From positions 20,796-84,795 of the forward strand of contig NZ_JACHXK010000013.1 in NCBI RefSeq assembly GCF_014192105.1: a DNA stretch of 64,000 nucleotides, in the 5' to 3' direction. How positions within the stretch are numbered: the stretch's first letter is position 1; every line of letters begins with the position of its first letter. Positions 51,426-59,929 of the stretch are shown piece by piece. The position numbers and the translations under genes were made by a program. The notes below the pieces were generated by a model. The model saw only the letters and a program-made list of their open reading frames with translations, made no database searches and was not told where the DNA came from. The DNA is from Paenibacillus phyllosphaerae (GTDB lineage Bacteria > Bacillota > Bacilli > Paenibacillales > Paenibacillaceae).

Positions 51426-52817
51426 TTAACCTTGGCTGCCGACCAGCGCGTAACGCAGGACGATCAGAACCGCAAGGATCCACATCAGCCAATGAATCTT
51501 GTACTTGCCTTTATCGCGCAGGTTGCCAACGAAGGCAAGCAATACGTAAGAAACGAGACCGAACGAGATGCCGTTCGCGATGTTGTACGTGAATGGCATG
51601 AACGCGATGATGAAGAATGCCGGAATCGCATACACCATGTCTTGGAAGTCGATTTCCTTGATCGATTGGACCATGAGCACGCCGACGATAATGAGCGCCG
51701 CTGCCGTAGCCGAACCCGGAATCAAGGAGATGAGCGGCCACAGGAACAGGGCTGCCAGGAAAGCTACGCCTGTCGATACGGCCGTCAGACCCGTACGTCC
51801 GCCTTGCGCGATACCCGCGGAGCTCTCGACATACGCCGTCACCGTCGAAGTACCGAGCATTGCGCCGCCGCTTACCGCTACGGCGTCGACGAACATCGCT
51901 TTGCCGACGCGTTTCTTGCCTTCTACCGGGTCTTTCATAATGCCAGCGCGGTTCGCCGTACCGATCAGCGTGCCGAACGTATCGAACAACTCAACGAACG
52001 TGAACGTAACGATGACCGAGACGATCCCCGTCTCCCATACGCCTGAGAAGTCGAAGTTCCAGAAGTTCAGTTCCGAGAAATCAGGAATCCAGCGTTGGCC
52101 TTCCAGCGTCTGGCCTACATCAACATTGCCTGTGATGATCGCAACGACCGTTGTTGCGAGAATGCCCCACAGGATCGCGCCCGGAACGCGGAGCACCATC
52201 ATGATGGCGATAAGCGCCAGACCTACCAGCGTCAGGTACACGCTAGGAACTTCAAGGTTCCCCATATGAATGACGGTCTCGAAGCCGAGCACGTCGGTGA
52301 ATACGCCTTTAGGAATATCAGTTACGGTGTTCTCGACGCCAATCGTCATGACACCGCTGTTCTTCAAGCCGATAATCGTAATGAACAAGCCGATACCGAC
52401 TGTAATCGCATGCTTCAGACTATCCGGAACAGCGACGATCAGCATCTGGCGAACTTGTGTAATCGTCAGGATCAAGAAGATGATACCGGACATAAATACG
52501 GCTGTCAGCGCCATCTCGGGCGTGATCGGCGCATCGGTCGCCTGCGAAGCCAGAACCGTGGAAGCAAAGTACGCGTTAAGACCCATACCTGGTGCCAGCG
52601 CTACCGGGAAGTTAACGAACAAACCCAGCACGATCGTGAAAATACCCGCCGCAAGTGCCGTCGCCAGGAAGACCGAGTACGCGCTAAGACCGGCGCTACC
52701 GAGAATGTTCGGGTTCAGCGCCAGGATGTACGCCATCGTCATGAACGTGGTGAGGCCTGCCAAAATCTCTGTTCTTGCATTTGTTCCGTGTTCCTTCAAC
52801 CGAAAGAAACCATTCAT
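51426..52817 (-). CDS. pbuG: Guanine/hypoxanthine permease, NCS2 (AzgA/PbuG) family
   Basis: 463 residues with 12-14 membrane helices. The N-terminus FFRLKEHGTNARTEILAGLTTFMTMAYILALNPNIL and the LAPGMGLNAYFA motif (TM3 region) are typical of PbuG/PbuO/AzgA. The later FVELFDTFGTLIGTANRAGIM is the conserved NCS2 TM8 motif with the substrate-binding Glu/Asp. It imports guanine and hypoxanthine with protons. The gene is directly controlled by the guanine riboswitch and terminator in its leader. Confidence 0.93.
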   Translation of the reverse strand: MNGFFRLKEHGTNARTEILAGLTTFMTMAYILALNPNILGSAGLSAYSVFLATALAAGIFTIVLGLFVNFPVALAPGMGLNAYFASTVLASQATDAPITPEMALTAVFMSGIIFLILTITQVRQMLIVAVPDSLKHAITVGIGLFITIIGLKNSGVMTIGVENTVTDIPKGVFTDVLGFETVIHMGNLEVPSVYLTLVGLALIAIMMVLRVPGAILWGILATTVVAIITGNVDVGQTLEGQRWIPDFSELNFWNFDFSGVWETGIVSVIVTFTFVELFDTFGTLIGTANRAGIMKDPVEGKKRVGKAMFVDAVAVSGGAMLGTSTVTAYVESSAGIAQGGRTGLTAVSTGVAFLAALFLWPLISLIPGSATAAALIIVGVLMVQSIKEIDFQDMVYAIPAFFIIAFMPFTYNIANGISFGLVSYVLLAFVGNLRDKGKYKIHWLMWILAVLIVLRYALVGSQG

Positions 52818-52862
52818 GTCTGCATTACCCTCCCAAGGGAAATATGTCAGAACAAGTAAAAA

Positions 52863-52901
52863 AACCTAGAAAAGTGCGCCTTCCGGCACGTTCTCTAGGT
52901 T
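52863..52901 (-). terminator. Riboswitch expression platform (terminator) before pbuG
   Basis: On the reverse strand AACCTAGAGAACGTGCC pairs with GGCGCACTTTTCTAGGTT, then TTTTTT. It lies 45 bases upstream of the start codon and ends transcription when the aptamer is ligand-bound. Confidence 0.88.
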
Positions 52902-52980
52902 CCCGCAAAACAGAAAACATATGCACGAATTGGTTGAAATGGGTAGCTCAACCATGAAAGTTCGCGCACAGCTTCCTGAA

Positions 52981-53047
52981 TTCGTAGAGTAGATCATTTA
53001 CGGTGACCTCGTAGAGACTCTTGAGCCGATTCTCAAGATTATACGAA
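52981..53047 (-). ncRNA. Guanine riboswitch aptamer
   Basis: Reading the reverse strand: P1 arms TTCGTA/TACGAA; TATAATC; P2 CTTGAG with CTCAAG around AATCGG; the J2/3 segment AGTCTCTAC; P3 GAGGTCACCG; and GTAAATGATCTACT. The conserved TATAAT, the CCGTAAA loop and the C in the ATCTACT joining strand (C74 equivalent) assign guanine rather than adenine. With the terminator at 52863 it should switch pbuG off when guanine is high. Confidence 0.9.
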
Positions 53048-53080
53048 ACTATTATGCATGTTCTGTTCTTGTCTTCCCTC

Positions 53081-53110
53081 ATTCTAATGAGCGGAGTCGA
53101 GTTTTGTCAA
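53081..53110 (-). promoter_or_regulatory. Sigma-A promoter of the riboswitch-pbuG transcript
   Basis: On the reverse strand TTGACA (53105-53110), 18 bases, TAGAAT (53081-53086). The start site near 53074 leaves about 27 nt before the aptamer. Confidence 0.75.
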
Positions 53111-53423
53111 CAAGTTTTACGAACGTTCTATGCTACGAGCTGTACCATCATTCGCAATTTAGGCCTCGTAGCCAATTTGAAGATACTTCCAACCACGAAA
53201 ACACGTCTTATGGCGAACTATCAGAAATGACAGATAATTAACACCGTGAACAGTTAAGTCTGGTGAAGACCTAGGATGTCTCATAAAAAAGGGATGGCGA
53301 TTACTTTTCCCTCCTAAAACGGACTAAGCTGCCGCAAGGGGCAGCTCAGGTTCTTTCTGGGACGGAGAATAGGCAAGGATTCTGGCGTAAGATACGCGGC
53401 CGGCCTGCACGGCTTACGACGGC
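53111..53423. other. Non-coding gap with a short hairpin
   Basis: No credible ORF. AGCTGCC-GCAAGG-GGCAGCT at 53327-53346 is a 7-bp hairpin; with ATGTCTCATAAAAAAGGG just upstream (53277-53293) it might be the end of a lost insertion element, but no transposase remnant or second end was found. Confidence 0.4.
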
Positions 53424-53579
53424 TTACTGCTGCTCGGGAGTGAATACCCCCACAGTTTCTTGGGAAGACATTTCCTTCTGCGCAGCCGCGACCGGATTAC
53501 CGATTCGCTGCGGCTTGGCAGTCTCGTTCTGATGTTCGGCAGACTGCCGCAAGTTCTGGGACGCTTGCTCCTTGGTCAT
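53424..53579 (-). CDS. Small hydrophilic protein of unknown function
   Basis: 51 residues from ATG 53579 (MTKEQASQNLRQSAEHQNETAKPQRIGNPVAAAQKEM), with AAAGGGG six bases ahead. Composition is rich in Gln, Ala, Glu and Asn with no hydrophobic core, like small spore-associated or disordered stress proteins, but no family is recognised. Divergent from nothing; it sits between the lacI terminator and the purine region. Confidence 0.55.
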   Translation of the reverse strand: MTKEQASQNLRQSAEHQNETAKPQRIGNPVAAAQKEMSSQETVGVFTPEQQ

Positions 53580-53673
53580 AATGAACCCCTTTACGCGAAA
53601 GATGGATGGAATCGGAGATAGCATTCCCTGCCAGCAACCCTTTATGTGGATATGAGCGTTAACGCCGAAGCGC

Positions 53674-53717
53674 AAAAACGAACAAGGCCGCCCGTTCAGG
53701 CAAGCCTTGCTCGTTTT
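53674..53717 (-). terminator. Terminator of the lacI-type gene
   Basis: AAAACGAACAAGGC pairs with GCCTTGCTCGTTTT (one mismatch) across a 14-base loop, 54 bases past the stop at 53771. Confidence 0.8.
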
Positions 53718-53770
53718 ATCCGCCTCTGCGATAAGAAGCTATTATTACTTCGTCCGTGCTTGTCCCTTAG

Positions 53771-54736
53771 TTAGACCCGTTTGACAGAGTCGCCTTCAAC
53801 GAGCGTCACATAGATCCGTTCATGATCGACATCCTCGCCCTGGATCAGCCTCAACAGCTGCTCGGATGCCATGGCTCCCCAGCGATGCTTCGAATATTGG
53901 ATCGTCGACAGGCGGGGCTGCAAATAGCGGGTCAGTTCGATATTGTCGAAGCCGATGACCGAGATTTGCTCTCCAATGCGGTATCCTTGCGACACCGCGT
54001 AATTGTGCAGGCCGATCGCCATCTCGTCATTGAGACAGAACGCGCCGACCGGTCCATCGTATTGATCGATGATGGTACGGGCCGCCGCTTCGCCGGAGCC
54101 TTGGTTGAAATCGCCTTCAAGCAGCACCGCGTTTACCTCCGGGTGACGGTCGAGCGTCTGTCGCACCGCGATCATCCGCTGTCTGGCATCGAAGGAGTCG
54201 CTCGGACCCATGACGATATACAGCTTCTTGTGCCCCATCGAGATGAGATAATCCATCGCCAGGTTGGCGCCGGCTTTGTTATCGAGCAGCACCTCGTTGA
54301 CCGCCGGATGATTCAGCTCCCGGTCGAGCACGACCAACCTGTGCCCGCGGTCCGCAAAGTCGAGCAGCTCCATGTCCGAGAAAGTGGAATCCAGAATGAT
54401 GGCGCCGTCGATCATTCGCTCGGGCAGAAGCCGATGCGACTGAAGTCCGCTGCAGACGATCAGATCGTACCCTTTGCGGTTAAGCACTTCCTTCATGCCC
54501 TGCAGCAGATCGCCGTAGAACGCTCCCGTGAAGTCGGTCAGGAACGCGCCGATGATGCGCGATTCCTGCTTCTTCAGCTGCCGGGCGGCGGCATTGGGAA
54601 TATAATTGAGCTCCTTGGCGATCGCCAAGATGCGCGAACTTGTTTCGGGTGTGACCTTAGGATTGCCATTGAGCGCATAAGAGACGGTCGAGATCGACAC
54701 GCCGGCTTGCTTGGCAATATCCTTTATGCTCACCAC
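53771..54736 (-). CDS. LacI-family transcriptional regulator of the oligoglucan locus
   Basis: Start set at GTG 54736 (MVSIKDIAKQAGVSISTVSYALNGNPKVTPETSSRILAIAKELNYIPNAAARQL); ATG 54742 abuts the AGGAGGG site and is too close. About 321 residues: LacI helix-turn-helix and hinge (1-60), then a periplasmic-binding-like effector domain. It is encoded behind the phosphorylase gene and the GAAACGTTTC boxes in the divergent promoter region at 58.3-58.5 kb are its likely operators. The inducer is probably a beta-1,2-gluco-oligosaccharide, by inference from the neighbouring genes. Confidence 0.9.
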   Translation of the reverse strand: MVSIKDIAKQAGVSISTVSYALNGNPKVTPETSSRILAIAKELNYIPNAAARQLKKQESRIIGAFLTDFTGAFYGDLLQGMKEVLNRKGYDLIVCSGLQSHRLLPERMIDGAIILDSTFSDMELLDFADRGHRLVVLDRELNHPAVNEVLLDNKAGANLAMDYLISMGHKKLYIVMGPSDSFDARQRMIAVRQTLDRHPEVNAVLLEGDFNQGSGEAAARTIIDQYDGPVGAFCLNDEMAIGLHNYAVSQGYRIGEQISVIGFDNIELTRYLQPRLSTIQYSKHRWGAMASEQLLRLIQGEDVDHERIYVTLVEGDSVKRV

Positions 54737-54805
54737 GGCCATCCCTCCTGTTACGGGCTTGTTTCTCAACTATACCACAACTTTCTTTCTATAAGCTGTC
54801 TTCTC

Positions 54806-54820
54806 ATGAAAGCTTTTACA
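54806..54820. promoter_or_regulatory. cre-like or LacI-type operator upstream of the lacI gene
   Basis: ATGAAAGCTTTTACA matches 14 of 15 positions of the cre consensus WTGNAARCGNWWWCA, differing at the central G. It could instead be an autoregulatory site of the LacI protein. Confidence 0.45.
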
Positions 54821-54821
54821 T

Positions 54822-57800
54822 TTATGTTTCGATAATCAATTCGTTCACTGCCGAAGAATCCTCAAGCCAGTACCCGTCCAGGCTGGCAAGCTCTACGCGG
54901 GCGCCGGTAGAACGGTAAGGATTAGGGATTCGCTCCAGCGCAAGCTCGCTGCCGTTAAGCGTAATCCGCTTGATCGCCTGGCCGCCGATCCGGTATTGAA
55001 TGCGGACCGGACGGCCGCCGATCGCGTACCGCAGCGTCAAGCCGTCAAGCTCTTCCGGCAGTATCGGATCAAGCAGCAACTCGCCGGCCGCATGGCGAAT
55101 GCCCAAGAAGTTCGAGATCAATTGATTCATGTAGATTCCCGGGCCGCTGGAGTAGATCCGCCAGCCGCCTTTGACGGGAGCCGAGCCGCTGCGCAGCTCC
55201 TCGAAACGGTTCGCCGCCTCAGCGCGCGTGGCGAATTTGCCGTCCGAGCTGCTGAAGTACGAATTGCTCTGGCGCAGTTCGGCATTCGGCACGACTTCGC
55301 GCAGCCCGACGGGGTTAATGACCTGCAGCGCATGCCAAGCTTCTTCGGCATGGCCCAATTTGGCCATCGCTTCGATGAACCGGATGTGCGCATGCACATA
55401 CTGGAGACCGATCTCGCGCCCGAAGTTCGACGCTTGCTCCGCCCGCTTGAACCGCGTGCTGACGCCGCCTTCATAGGCAGCCGGACGATTCATCAGACGC
55501 ACGCCGTCCGGGAATTGCAGCTCGCGCTTAATCAGCTCGTAGTGCCGTTGCGCCTGCTCGGGCGTCAGCAGCTCGGCAATCATGCTGCGGGTCATCGGCA
55601 GCAAGCGGTATTGGATGCCGGTGCGCGTATCTTCCGGATGCAGCAGTTTCTCGGGGCGATTCGCCTCTTCCATATAGAGGAAGCCCGGGATAACCGCGTC
55701 CGGCTGCATGTAGCGGTGGAAGTCCTCGCGGATCGATTCGGCCATCCGAATGGCCTCCGAACCGAATCGGATTCTTCGTTCGTTCGCCGCTCCATCCCCT
55801 TCCGCCAACAATCGCCCGAACTGCAGCATCGCTTGATAGGTAAGCGCGACCGTCCAGCTGCTGACCATATAAGTGCGCAACGATGCGCTTGCCGGCTGCA
55901 GCGTATCATCCCAGTCGCCGTCCCCGTAAGAAGACAGATGGGTATCGTGCAGGAAGTGGGAACGAATATAGCCGATCTGTTTCTGTACATGCTCGAGAAG
56001 CGTGTACGTTTGTTTCGTGAAATCGTGCGCTTCACGCTGCGTGAACGGAAGCTCCTCTTCCAGAATGGCAAAATCGCCGGTTGCCGCAATGTAGTCGCCG
56101 AGCAGTTTCAGCGGCCAGACGATAATGTCGCCGTGGCTCTCGTCCTGCTGAATGCGGTAATACTGATCGAACATGAACCATTGCGGCCATGCGCCGTCGT
56201 CTTCATATTGATGCGAATATACGGTCCGGATAATGTCCTGTACCGCCTCGTAGTGCTGCACGGCCAGGAAATATTCCGCCGGGCCTTGGCATACGTCCCG
56301 CGTTCCCCATGCTGCGCCTCCGTATTGCTCGAGCCCGTGCGGCACGGCAAAGTGAACCCGCATATTGTGGGTATACCACCAGGCCAGAATGTTGAGCCGC
56401 TCGACGCCTGGCGAATCATCGGGATGGGACAAGGCAAACCCGTTCATCCGAGCCGCCATATCCTGGCGGTATTGGGCTGCCGACGCTTCCAGGGAAGGAA
56501 CGGCGCGCTCCTCCTGAAGTCCGTCAAGTCCGCCGTCGATCCGCAGCTGCCAAGCGGACGTGGCCGTCGTCTCGATGACATACAGCGGCGCGATGCCTGG
56601 CTGAATCGAAGGTACAAGGCGGCGTTCATCGTGCGCCGATGCCTCTGCGCCCGTGAGCGTCATTCGATAGCGCAGCTGCGCATACGTATTCGACGCGAGC
56701 GTACCGTCCGCCGCCCGGAAGACGACCGAGTTGCCCGCGCGTTCGTATTCATAAGGCACCTCGAACTCGCGCTCGCTCATCGTCACTTGCGTCGTGATTA
56801 GGAATTTACGGTTCTGCTGCCGCTCCGAGACAAGCTCCAGCACCGCTTCCGGCCGATCCGCGGTCGTATAGCTCGTCACGCGAATGACATCGTCTTCAAG
56901 CACGTAGATCCATGTCGCATAGTTGAAGCCGATCTCGAACAGCGACGGCATCGCGAGCATGCGATACTTCCCGTCTACCTCGGCATAAATCCGCTGGCCG
57001 GACGTCTTCAGCGCATTGAGCGCATTACGCGTATTGCTGATCAGTTTGTTGTAGGACGTATTGCCGACAACCAGCTGGGAATGGAACACGCCATACATAT
57101 AGGCGGTAGAGGTCAGCACCTCCGCGCCGGCCCGGTCGGGAGCCCCGCTCATCAGAATATGGCCATGCGGCCTTTCCGTCCGAAGCTCCTTGGCTTTCAA
57201 CACGACATGCTCGTAAGTCGGCGTGAAGAAGCTGAGCAGTTCCCCGTCCTCCCGCTCCTCTTGAAGCCGGTGAGGATAACGCGTCTCCACCTGTTCTTGC
57301 GTGAGCGGCTGCGAATAGACGGGTACGCCCAAGTCGGCGCTTCGCGCAGGTACGCTGTTGAACTCCGTTGCTTCCGCCGAACCAGCCTCTCGTTGCACCT
57401 CTTCCCAGGCGTCTGCAAGGACGTCTTGGAATTCCGCTTCGGTAACAGCCTGCGGATGATCGTCCCGGAACAGCCCGTAGAATACGGCCCGTCCGCCTTT
57501 CGCCAGATTCATGCGCCCGGATTGTAGCGCCGCGTAGGCGAATTCATATTGATACACCTCGCTTGGAAGCGAAGGTTGCTCCAGCGCCTCGGGGCGATGC
57601 GTATCTTTGTAGCTGAGGCCGAAGAACTGGAACCCGTCGGTCGCATAAGCTTCCGCGCCGGTCAGGCTGCCCTGCTGAAGATACGGGAACTGCCCGGATT
57701 GCGGTTGATTCTGGCGCGTGCACACGATCCAGCCTTTGTCCGGATCGGCATACACCGAATGGTCCAGATATTGAGACAGATACGCTTCGTTGCTGCGTAC

Positions 57801-58217
57801 GGCAGCAGGGCTTGCGAGACCGATATCCTGTCCATACACCACATCCGCCGCCAGGAAAGTCCCGCCGGAATGAAGCTGAACATCCCAGAACCATACCCCG
57901 CGGCCGCTGAGCATGAAGGACACCTCGTAGTTGGTTCCTCCTGCTTCGCCTCGCCAGCTGATCCGGTTTCCGCTGCGCGAGATCAGGCTTTTCGATTGAA
58001 GGCCGATGAGCGGATAGATGGCGAGTCCTTCCTCGCGATGGATACGCAAATAAATATTGTTTAGCGCGCCTTCAGTCGGGCCGGTGAGCACCTGATTGAG
58101 CATAAAGCCGCTGCCGAGCGCCTCGTATAAGTCCCCGGATGGATGGAATGTAAAACGCAAATCGCCTTTCTCCAGAACGAAGGCGGGCGTCTGAGCTGAC
58201 GTCATTTGAACCGGCAT
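54822..58217 (-). CDS. GH94 phosphorylase, 1,2-beta-oligoglucan phosphorylase type
   Basis: Start at ATG 58217 (MPVQMTSAQTPAFVLEKGDLRFTFHPSG) behind AGGAGGAA. 1131 residues, the length of 1,2-beta-oligoglucan phosphorylases (about 1100) rather than cellobiose phosphorylases (about 800). N-terminal beta-sandwich domains (1-590), then the (alpha/alpha)6 barrel with WWYTHNMRVHFAVPHGLEQYGGAAWGTRDVCQGPAEYF and the acidic motif YGDGDWDDTLQP (764-775) that holds the general-acid Asp of GH94. It would split sophoro-oligosaccharides with phosphate to glucose-1-phosphate in the cytoplasm. The divergent SBP and permeases and the LacI regulator match the Listeria beta-1,2-glucan locus in layout. Another GH94 disaccharide specificity cannot be excluded. 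Confidence 0.82.
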   Translation of the reverse strand: MPVQMTSAQTPAFVLEKGDLRFTFHPSGDLYEALGSGFMLNQVLTGPTEGALNNIYLRIHREEGLAIYPLIGLQSKSLISRSGNRISWRGEAGGTNYEVSFMLSGRGVWFWDVQLHSGGTFLAADVVYGQDIGLASPAAVRSNEAYLSQYLDHSVYADPDKGWIVCTRQNQPQSGQFPYLQQGSLTGAEAYATDGFQFFGLSYKDTHRPEALEQPSLPSEVYQYEFAYAALQSGRMNLAKGGRAVFYGLFRDDHPQAVTEAEFQDVLADAWEEVQREAGSAEATEFNSVPARSADLGVPVYSQPLTQEQVETRYPHRLQEEREDGELLSFFTPTYEHVVLKAKELRTERPHGHILMSGAPDRAGAEVLTSTAYMYGVFHSQLVVGNTSYNKLISNTRNALNALKTSGQRIYAEVDGKYRMLAMPSLFEIGFNYATWIYVLEDDVIRVTSYTTADRPEAVLELVSERQQNRKFLITTQVTMSEREFEVPYEYERAGNSVVFRAADGTLASNTYAQLRYRMTLTGAEASAHDERRLVPSIQPGIAPLYVIETTATSAWQLRIDGGLDGLQEERAVPSLEASAAQYRQDMAARMNGFALSHPDDSPGVERLNILAWWYTHNMRVHFAVPHGLEQYGGAAWGTRDVCQGPAEYFLAVQHYEAVQDIIRTVYSHQYEDDGAWPQWFMFDQYYRIQQDESHGDIIVWPLKLLGDYIAATGDFAILEEELPFTQREAHDFTKQTYTLLEHVQKQIGYIRSHFLHDTHLSSYGDGDWDDTLQPASASLRTYMVSSWTVALTYQAMLQFGRLLAEGDGAANERRIRFGSEAIRMAESIREDFHRYMQPDAVIPGFLYMEEANRPEKLLHPEDTRTGIQYRLLPMTRSMIAELLTPEQAQRHYELIKRELQFPDGVRLMNRPAAYEGGVSTRFKRAEQASNFGREIGLQYVHAHIRFIEAMAKLGHAEEAWHALQVINPVGLREVVPNAELRQSNSYFSSSDGKFATRAEAANRFEELRSGSAPVKGGWRIYSSGPGIYMNQLISNFLGIRHAAGELLLDPILPEELDGLTLRYAIGGRPVRIQYRIGGQAIKRITLNGSELALERIPNPYRSTGARVELASLDGYWLEDSSAVNELIIET

Positions 58218-58291
58218 GAGCGGTTCCTCCTCTCGATGATGCCTCATGTGACAGGGGCAAACTAACATAAAAAGTGGACAAATCGGTTATA

Positions 58292-58347
58292 GAAACGTTT
58301 TGAAAATGGATAAAACGAGTATAAACAATGCTTCGGAAAGAAGTCAA
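58292..58347 (-). promoter_or_regulatory. Promoter and operator of the phosphorylase gene
   Basis: On the reverse strand TTGACT (58342-58347), 18 bases, TATACT (58318-58323). A LacI-type half-palindrome GAAACGTTTT lies at 58292-58301, about 10-20 bases past the start site, fit for repression. Confidence 0.75.
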
Positions 58348-58363
58348 ACGGTTAATTTTTATT

Positions 58364-58378
58364 GTGCAAGCGGATACA
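58364..58378. promoter_or_regulatory. cre site in the divergent oligoglucan promoter region
   Basis: GTGCAAGCGGATACA fits 14 of 15 positions of WTGNAARCGNWWWCA (first base G). It lies between the two divergent promoters, so CcpA may repress both sides. Confidence 0.6.
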
Positions 58379-58428
58379 TATGCCCATTCGAGACATTATA
58401 TGTAGGGAAAAACACCCATAAAAAAGCC

Positions 58429-58474
58429 TTGTATGCGATTCCAAAATGATCTATAATCGAAATCGAAACGTTTC
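58429..58474 (+). promoter_or_regulatory. Promoter and palindromic LacI operator of the importer operon
   Basis: TTGTAT (58429-58434), 17 bases, TATAAT (58452-58457); the perfect palindrome GAAACGTTTC (58465-58474, within TCGAAACGTTTCAA) covers the transcription start. Confidence 0.85.
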
Positions 58475-58516
58475 AATGAATTTTAGCCACACCAAATTAG
58501 GGGAGGAAATTCAAAG

Positions 58517-59797
58517 ATGAGAAAAAGAATCGTCAGCGGAGTCGTTGCTACTGCCGTTGTTGCAGGCCTTCTAAGCGGTTGCGCAAGCGGGAATAATAAT
58601 GCGAATAGCGGTACAAATAGCGGTTCGAACAACGATGCAACGAACGCCGAAGAGAAAGTGACGCTCTCCGTATGGGCCATGGGCGACAGCAGCAAGCCGA
58701 TGGAACAGATGGCTGAAGCTTTTACCAAAGAGAACCCGAACATTACGGTGAAGGTCCAGGCGATTCCTTGGGGCAGCGCGCATGACAAACTGCTTACGGC
58801 CGTCGCTTCCAAGAAAGGTCCGGACGTGTTGCAGATGGGTACGACCTGGATGCCGGAATTCGCGGCTGCCGGCGCGATCGCCGATCTGACCAGCGATCTT
58901 GCGAATTATCCTGAGCTTGCTGCGGATAACTTCTTCAGCGGCACGGTCACTTCCACCCAATTCGATGGCAAAACGGTCGGCGTACCTTGGCTCGCCGAGA
59001 CGCGCGTACTCTTCTACCGTACCGACGTACTCAGCTCGGTCGGCTACGACCAAGCGCCTAAGACGTGGGATGAACTGCTCGACGTATCGAAGAAACTGAC
59101 CGAACGCGGCAAAGATAAATACGGTATCGGCCTCGATCCGAAGGAACCGACGCTCAGCTTCATGTTCGCCCGCCAGAACGGCGCTACGCTCATCGAAGAT
59201 AACAAGGCGCAGTTCGAACAGCCGGCTTATCGCGATACGGTGGCCTATTTGAACGAATTCTTCCAGAATGGCTACGCTCCGGTTGATCTTGGTCTCGACA
59301 CGGCGCAAACCTTCGGCGGAGACGGCATGGTGCCGATGTTCATCAGCGGCCCTTGGATGATCAAGACGGTCAAGGATCAACTCCCTGACATCGAAGGCAA
59401 GTGGGCAACCGCCGTTCTTCCATCCAAAGAGAACAACATGAGCTCGCTCGGCGGATCCAACCTGACCGTCTTCAACTATACCGAGCATAAAGACGCGGCC
59501 CTTAAGTTCATCGCTTTCCTCAGCAAACCGGAAATTCAACTCGAGTGGATGAACCTCACCGGCGAGCTGCCCGCTAACATGAAAGCATGGGAAGACCCGC
59601 AGCTGAGCGACGATGCCAACATGGCCGTTGTCGGCGAACAGCTGAAGAACGCTGAACCGATGCCGCTCGTGAAAGCATGGGATAACATCTCGCAGAACTT
59701 CCTGAAGACGTTCGAGCAGATCTATCGCGCCGATGCCGATATCGACGCACAGCTGAAAGATTTTAACGCACAGTCTCAACAGCTGCTCGACAAATAA
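58517..59797 (+). CDS. Sugar-binding lipoprotein of the oligoglucan importer
   Basis: 426 residues. Lipobox LLSGC with C22, an Asn/Gly/Ser tether (23-45), then a cluster-D sugar-binding fold (VTLSVWAMGDSSKPMEQMAEAFTKENPNITVKVQAIPWGSAHDKLLTAVASKKGPDVLQMGTTW, FISGPWMIKTVKDQLPD). GGGGAGG precedes ATG. Its counterpart in Listeria innocua captures sophoro-oligosaccharides; that specificity is inferred here from the neighbouring GH94 phosphorylase. First gene of the induced operon. Confidence 0.9.
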   Translation: MRKRIVSGVVATAVVAGLLSGCASGNNNANSGTNSGSNNDATNAEEKVTLSVWAMGDSSKPMEQMAEAFTKENPNITVKVQAIPWGSAHDKLLTAVASKKGPDVLQMGTTWMPEFAAAGAIADLTSDLANYPELAADNFFSGTVTSTQFDGKTVGVPWLAETRVLFYRTDVLSSVGYDQAPKTWDELLDVSKKLTERGKDKYGIGLDPKEPTLSFMFARQNGATLIEDNKAQFEQPAYRDTVAYLNEFFQNGYAPVDLGLDTAQTFGGDGMVPMFISGPWMIKTVKDQLPDIEGKWATAVLPSKENNMSSLGGSNLTVFNYTEHKDAALKFIAFLSKPEIQLEWMNLTGELPANMKAWEDPQLSDDANMAVVGEQLKNAEPMPLVKAWDNISQNFLKTFEQIYRADADIDAQLKDFNAQSQQLLDK

Positions 59798-59929
59798 TAC
59801 GCAAGCGCACGCTTCATACACGCGAAGTGCCGCCGGCTTCCGCGAGGACCATTCGTCTTCCGGATGCCGGCTGATGTTCTACCTGCAAGGAACGATCACC
59901 GTTGTACGCCAAGATAAGGAAGTGATGTC

